Source: Stereocaulon alpinum (lineage: Eukaryota > Ascomycota > Lecanoromycetes > Lecanorales > Stereocaulaceae). From it: a stretch of DNA of 64,000 nucleotides. The DNA lies in assembly GCA_018257865.1 (NCBI GenBank), contig JAEUBA010000028.1:124001-188000 (forward strand), written 5' to 3'. Positions within the stretch are counted from its first letter, which is position 1; every line of letters starts with the position of its first letter. Made by a program: the position numbers and the translations under genes. The notes beneath the pieces are model-generated. The model did not search any database and was not told where the DNA came from. It worked only from the letters and a program-made list of their open reading frames with translations. Shown here piece by piece: positions 58,101-64,000 of this stretch.

Positions 58101-61086
58101 CTCCTTTAGCCCAGCATCCATCGCCGCGCTCCACGTGTGTTGTTTTGGGATTTGTATTTGCGTTTGTGATGACCTGAAGTTCTTGTGTGACGCCAATAGT
58201 GTCATGCGCGTGCCTGCTAAAGCTCTGATGCTAAAGGTGGTTCATCCCTGTGTTTGGCTCGAATATAGTCGAAGGCAATGTATTGTCTTTTGTCATGATC
58301 CTTCACAGGCAGCTCGATGATGTATAATGTAGTTGGGATACAGGTCTTTTCACGAATGACGCCAGCGCTGAATGGTTTGAAAGAGGTTCCCGAGTCGATC
58401 AATCCGCTGCGGAAAGCGGCTTTCTGATTGAAAGCAGGTGTGATTTCTCCTGTGGATATCGACAGCGCAAGAAGACTGGTAACAGCCTGAAGACATAGAA
58501 CGTGATGTCAGTGCTAGTCTACATAGGAGTTCGCTCCGGTTGTGGGAAACTGATAGCTGGGTGTCTTACCGCCTAGATACGTAGAAGACATGATCAGCAA
58601 CGCGACGAATCCATGGTCAAGGTAGATGTCATGTCTGTTATGCACCTTTGCGTACGGCTCGAATGCGTCTCTGTATACCACAAGGGACAAATCAGTCATT
58701 GATTGAGTTGAGTTGTTCGCCTGTGACCGCACTGGGAGGATGTAGGACCATGGACCTCTTCTAAGGAGGCAATACAATCATGCGCACGATTCGAGCACAC
58801 TACCGCTGCTATGTGGTAGCCGTTAGTTAAGATCGACATCCATTGATTATCTTGGGTAGCGAGCGCTATAGGTCCGCTCTTGCTGGAACAGTATGCGCAT
58901 GAATATCAATACGTAGGTTCATCTGGAAGCACAGGTCGAATTAGCAAACAACCAAGGCTGAGATCCTCAAATCCGTCCTGTGACCCAGAAGTCACTGGCT
59001 ACGACAATGTCGAATCCAGAGACGTTCTGACAAATTAGCTGATATCTCAGGGTAACGGATATCGAAGTGCGATCTGATGACGAGAGTCTTATAGTTGAAA
59101 ATCTGGTACGAAGGGATGTTCTGTTTGATAGCACCAGCATGATATTCCGAACAAACAGCTTCGAATTCCTATTGAGCCTCTCAAGGTTTGAATGTATAGT
59201 TTGTTTAGCGGAGAACGATAAGTTGTTGCTCCTTAACATCAGTTTTGCAATGCTGAGTACATTCTCGAGGCTCGGGCAAAGCTTAGCATCTTCGGGTCCC
59301 GTACTATCATGAGCCGAGCGTGTTGATAAGCACGGCTCTATTTTCTTCCCAATGGTTCTTCAAGTTGAATACAATCTCGAATTCTTCGCCATCATTCGTC
59401 GGAAAAAGTTGATGAGGACGCCCACATACAAGCGTTAGTGCCAAGAACTGAAAACGTCTGACAGAAAATACTGTTCTTTGAGCCAGTCGCGCCTCGAAGG
59501 TGGCCACACTTGAGACGCGAGCCGATCTCAAACCGCATCACTAGCCTAATAGCCAATAGCGCGATGTTTACGATTGCTTAGTCGAAGACTAACGGGAGCT
59601 AATACACTAGAGCATATCTAGTCAGTCGCAAATTTGACACTGGCCTCGACTGGCCCCAGAAACCGGGCGGAACACACCCCTGCTGGACTCTCAGAACGAG
59701 CATGAGGCTTTAAGCTGCGGCAAGGTCGTGGGGCAATTTATTGGCAGCGATCCGGCCATTCCACTAGGTTAAAATCGTCCACAAGCATGTGTAGCTGACG
59801 CTAATGCACATTATCATCCTGTGACTCCCCGGCGATCATAGCGTCCAGCAACGCTGACTTCGCCACTTCATAATATATTCCGAGGATACCTAGGCGTATT
59901 CTTCGGCGGGACCTATACTAGCTCGGTGGAACGCGCCGCTTACCTTTATCCCGATTGATTTGATGCAGAGTGATGGAAAAGCTGCTAGATGTGATCGCCA
60001 GGCGCTGAGAAAGCCTTGCTACTTAATTGCTAGCTTTCTAGAACTTGATGCTCTCAAATCCAGCTCCCACCGTTGGCGGAACCCCTTTCATGACGAAATC
60101 TCATTGTCTCTACGAGGGAATTTTGTTAAGGGGAGATTGCTGGAGGATCGGCAAGAGTGGGGCCCCGAACGCGTAGGGAAGGTCGGGAGGATTACACGCG
60201 AGACCAACACAGACTTAGCAGCGCAAACGGCAAGCAGGTTCTCGTACACCGATTCCCAACCGACTGATAACGGCCATCAATTACGCCGCTACCTGAGTTT
60301 CGGCCTTTCCATGTGTCAGCATGCTCACGGACCGCATCCCCGACCTTAACAACGCCTTTCTAGACACATTCTAAACCGATTCGGTTCCACGCGTACAGAA
60401 TGTGAGGATGAAGAACGCTTTGTGAAAGAATGCTCAGCATATGATCAGATGTGACAGCTATCAGCTGTTAGCTAAGTACGGACAGAAACTGCTAGAATCC
60501 GCCAACCGCCCTAAGCCCCATCGCAATTCTTGAAATCCCAAAGTAGGCAAGCGTGCGGTGAAATCGCACTCTACACAGATTTCCGATGGGAAAAATGCGA
60601 AATTCTGGATCATTCTATCATCACATACAAGCAAATTTCAGCCGAGCCTGCCAGCAATCGCATTACTTGCAATATCCGCAGTCTCGGGCGACTGTTTTAC
60701 CCTACAAAGAAGGTCCGGGCCTCGCCAGGCGAACGCAGCCATTGCATTTACACTTTGGCTTTTCTAGGAGCTTGAAGTGCAGATTATCACTGTCAACACG
60801 GGGAACTGAATAACACCTAGCACTCAGGAAGCTGCAGAGCACCAATTGTGATCTGGGCGCCAGCCAAAACAATAACCGTCTCTCGCGAACAACCACCGCA
60901 CCTCATTGTTGCCCGGAAGACTAGACGGCAAACATTACTATGCGACTTTCCGTCCATATGGCATGCTATGTTGCTTTCACCTAGGCTAAATACGGAAAAT
61001 CTTCGTCCAGGAAGCTAGCCTCGAATTATAGACCTTCAAAACCTGGTTATTATACTCAGTCGATACTTCTCACTGCTTGAAGCGAG
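46171..61086. other. 15-kb gene-poor region with fragmentary coding signals
   Basis: No gene could be modelled. The base composition is unremarkable, not AT-rich, so it does not look like a RIP-mutated block. Protein-like pieces appear in changing frames. At 58217-58777 (minus) SLVVYRDAFEPYAKVHNRHD and ALLIMSSTYLGG lead toward AVTSLLALSISTGEITPAFN and CIPTTLYIIELPVKDHDKRQ, but the junction phases do not fit. At 57390-57600 (plus) there is RYISGTIGEGPLPTDRHQF. Around 50.9-51.6 kb and 58.9-59.3 kb there are other open stretches. These look like worn genes or genes with many short exons. No reverse transcriptase, transposase, terminal repeats or RNA gene was recognised. Confidence 0.5.
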
Positions 61087-62256
61087 ATGCCTGGTCCTAG
61101 GACTCCCCAGACGCTGAAATTAGAACCGACGAGGAGGCAGTTCTTCCAATGGTACTTTGTGGAGCGTATGACAATTACCGAAGTCAAGGAAAGAATGGAC
61201 GAGTTGTCCAAGTATCTGAACAGGCCTGCCGGGGAGGACTTCGTTGCATCGTCAGCACTCCACAATTTGTACCAGAACTTCCCTTGCTAATGAATGCTGT
61301 GCTGTAGGGTTTCAGAATGGGCAGGTCGGCGGCGTTATTGGAATTCACAATGCGCCACTAGATGGAACATCAAGGATAAGGAAAGGGGTAACCTTAACCT
61401 TGCAATACCAGCCGACATAGCTCATCTTTCTCTTTGGCGGAAAGGAAGTGAAGATGTTGGGAACTGGAGGACTGTCCCACAATACGACTATCACAGGTAA
61501 GCCCAGGACCCTCTAGCCTGTGATTAGCTAAGTGATATCAGGATGTGCCTCCCCTCCGCCTCAGGTTCCGCCAGATGTATCCGGGACCAGAATGCCACCG
61601 ATCAAACATCGGAAAGCGGTCATTGGGAGGATTTATACGACTGGGGCCTGTACGGAGACCTTGCACTCTTCGTGCGGGAGTGCATGCTAACATGTTTTAG
61701 GGTTCGAGAAAATGATAGTGGCGACGCCTCAAGGAAGCCTTCTGTATCTTCTGCTAGTAGTAACAGTTCCTACACTTTCACGTCGGAGTATGCGACCTCG
61801 ACTAATTACTCAGCTACAACCACTGAAGACGACAGCCTGCCAAAATCATACTATGACCCCAACACGGATATGCACCCCCCTCAGGCATTCCATTACGACG
61901 ATAATACAGAACTTCAAGGCCTCGACGGCCAGTCCACGTCTAGCCGACAGGCCATGCATGCATCCGCAATGCGCAGGCCGTATTATGGCCCAGGCTACAC
62001 TCCACCCCAGAATTCAACATCCTATATGAGCGAGTCAGCAGTGCCCTATGTTGGGCTGCAAGGCAATCTTCCTCCCATCCCTATGAACCTCCCACAACAA
62101 GATCAATCGGTCCAAAGCTCTCAATTACAGTATCAAGATATACAACCTGCCGAGTTTCCCAACTCCTATCGGTATCTGGGTTCGAACCCAGCACTCTCAA
62201 CTGCCGCGCCGTCGCTCCAGCACCAGCTCCAACGATCCCAGAGCTGTCGTAAATGA
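61087..62256 (+). CDS. Clr5-like domain protein
   Basis: Proposed exons are 61087-61268, 61308-61496, 61542-61649 and 61701-62256 (344 residues). The N-terminus reads MPGPRTPQTLKLEPTRRQFF, QWYFVERMTITEVKERM and, after the first intron, ALHNLVSEWAGRRRYWNS. That matches the pattern of fungal Clr5-type domains: a helical LY...MTLxEV..M segment and a final W-rich piece. The C-terminal 180 residues are Ser/Tyr/Gln-rich and disordered. Intron 1 is only 39 nt but has a TTGCTAATGA branch and TAG acceptor. The third intron (51 nt, GTACGG, GCTAACATG, TTTTAG) is a multiple of three with no stop, so it could be retained (361 residues). Clr5 domains occur in fungal regulators linked to cellulose response and other roles; here the role is unknown. 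Confidence 0.6.
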
Positions 62257-64000
62257 AGTCCAATGTGCGGGCATGGTGCTTTGTATTGGAATACATTAGT
62301 CACAAATGGTTGATCTATCTCGTGGTTACACCCGCCTCGCTGTTCGAAAGGAAGGATTAGTACACCATCTTTTGCGCCCATGGCGCGGTGGAGATATTAG
62401 GATGGGGAAGGTCCATCTTGATTGGCATGGACAGGAATAGGCGGACATACTGCGTTTGTTGTTACGTAGCAAAAAGCGACATAGATGTGCTTTGCTTACT
62501 GGCTGAAGCCATCCGCTAGACGTTCTATTCGTCGCCAAAAGCACTTTTGTATCACTAAATATAATGAACAGGAGAACAGTACTGTCGTATTTATAACATG
62601 TGGTAACTTCTACTACAAAATCTATTAGCCTTTTGTGGTGGTTGGAATGACGACTAAAGCAGACAAGGCTGTCATTTAGAGGGACATTACACAAGCTCGG
62701 TCCGAGAACAGGTACACTCACTCCGACTACTGTATTACAGGCAGCACCGCAGGCCGCTCAACATGCAAGTGGACGAGATTCCCGACTGTTAGATGTCTTC
62801 ACAACGAAGGTCGCATTCTCTAATCAGTCCTCATTGCGCGATTCTTGAGTGTTTCACGCGGCGGCAACTCTTTGTCATTCAGAGGGAGGACTCCTCCATC
62901 ATCCTTTCCTCTTTACTCTTCTGCTCTCCCACCTCTGGCTTCCATCCTTCCTTTTACCCTTGTTCACCTCCTACCTACTACCTTACACAACTAATTAATC
63001 TTCCTCTTCCACCTAGCGCCCACCTCCGACCCTATTCCTCGCCATAAGCACCGAACGAACACACAAAGCGTTCACGGACTCGCGAGTTCTACGAATAAGC
63101 CAAAAAATACACTGCGGTTGCCCTATGTTATTTGTCAGCGCTCATTACGACGTGCGATTCAATCCTATACCCTCATTCCGAACGATACAGCAGTCTGCCC
63201 TGCAATTATCAGGCTTCTCAGACTAGTGGTGATGACGATAGGACTTTTGGATATCTTGGAAAGGAACAAATACCTCAAGAGTGTTTGACTGCTGTACGAG
63301 AAGACGCAACCAGTCCATTCAAGCCTTATCTCGGACATTGGCCAAAGGTTTCTACAGCAACGGACGATACATCATAACACGCATCACGGAGCTTTTTCTC
63401 GTCACTCCCCCATTGTTGCGCCCCAAAGAACACCATCACATTCAACGGCCATAGTGTTCACAATTCTACCCATACGTGAAGAAATTGAAGAGCCTGGTAT
63501 ACAGTATGAGTAGCTCGAGGCAAACTATAAGGATTGTGGATTGACGAGTTACGGTCATTCTTGATGTTCGGCATACATACTGGAGGTTATCAAGCGTTGT
63601 GATCGAAGCTATAGCATTGTACCTCGGGCTTTAAGACCAATCAGTCTTTAGTTGTGAGAATCCACCTACGTGAGTAGATTTCCCGGTCCGTGAATTCTAT
63701 GCTATTTTGAGCTCTTAGTCACAGGTTGCCAACCTCACAACCTCCTTTGAATGGCACCTGAAAGTCTGAGAAAGTCTTATTGCTAGCTACCATGAAGAAG
63801 CACCAGGACCTATCTGAATCCAAGGCAATATGTCAATGACTGGTACCGAGCTCAGGCAATGCCCAACAATGCGAAGGCTTTGATCACATCCACTGACATT
63901 CAGGGTATACTGGCCGTTGGGATGAATCTGCCGCAATTTCCAATGACGGAGTCAGGAGTACTGGGCTCGATACGGTGCACTAGATGCGTTCAAACATTCC
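62257..64000. other. intergenic; pyrimidine-rich tract
   Basis: No gene is recognised. A pyrimidine-rich tract at about 62890-63040 resembles the 5' flank of a plus-strand fungal gene, but no frame after it is recognisable before the window ends. Confidence 0.5.

Noticed and set aside
58487..58569. Intron joining the two halves of a candidate gene at 58217-58777
   Set aside because: The donor is good (GTAAGA), but the best acceptor is in the wrong phase, so the gene was not called.
59067..59312. Plus-strand frame resembling a 2EXR fragment (FRTNSFEFLLSLSRF)
   Set aside because: No LPPE-RNxIY motif nearby, and the opposite strand has an equally long and equally plausible frame.
62178..62196. 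tRNA-like TTCGAACC loop sequence
   Set aside because: No anticodon arm or acceptor stem can be formed around it, and it lies within a coding exon of the Clr5-like gene.

Overview
The window reads as nuclear DNA of a filamentous ascomycete (Pezizomycotina; I cannot fix the class). The main evidence is the genes themselves. They have many 39-90 nt introns with GTAAGT/GTATGT-type donors, CTAAC/CTGAC-type branch sites and CAG/TAG acceptors. Fungus-specific families are present: a Crh-type cell-wall transglycosylase, a Zn2Cys6 regulator, 2EXR/DUF7730-like proteins, a Clr5-like protein and BTB proteins. Ribosomal protein S19 and dihydroxy-acid dehydratase serve as anchors. Their exon chains close exactly in frame when spliced by hand, which supports the assembly and the intron models. 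I saw no rRNA, tRNA, CRISPR array or intact transposon.

Layout. 0-8.5 kb: a small cysteine-containing protein, a GPI-anchored Crh-like GH16 enzyme, a truncated Ada-type DNA-repair/transcription protein and a BTB protein. 9.9-15.5 kb: a broken BTB gene and two Myb/SANT-like genes in divergent orientation. 15.5-26.3 kb: no intact gene, but four decayed relatives of the 2EXR/LPPEVRNMIY family lie in a row on the minus strand. 26.3-37.1 kb is the densest part: an unknown protein with repeated STQDL-like motifs, an alpha/beta-hydrolase fused to a dual-specificity phosphatase, a dihydroxy-acid dehydratase with an 8-nt micro-exon, RPS19 and a secreted protein. 38.9-42 kb: a 57-bp minisatellite followed by two intact 2EXR-like genes. 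43.0-46.0 kb: a Leu3/LeuB-like Zn2Cys6 activator. 46-61 kb is gene-poor, with protein-like fragments in shifting frames. 61.1-62.3 kb: a Clr5-like gene.

How parts may work together. The dehydratase (branched-chain amino-acid synthesis) and the Leu3-like regulator are 9 kb apart. Each has a CCG-N4-CGG site, the Leu3-type target form, in its upstream region, so local regulation of one by the other, and autoregulation, is a testable idea. The 2EXR-like family shows every stage from intact to broken, which suggests local duplication and loss. The rest looks like ordinary housekeeping and accessory fungal gene content. I found no biosynthetic gene cluster and no clear defence system.
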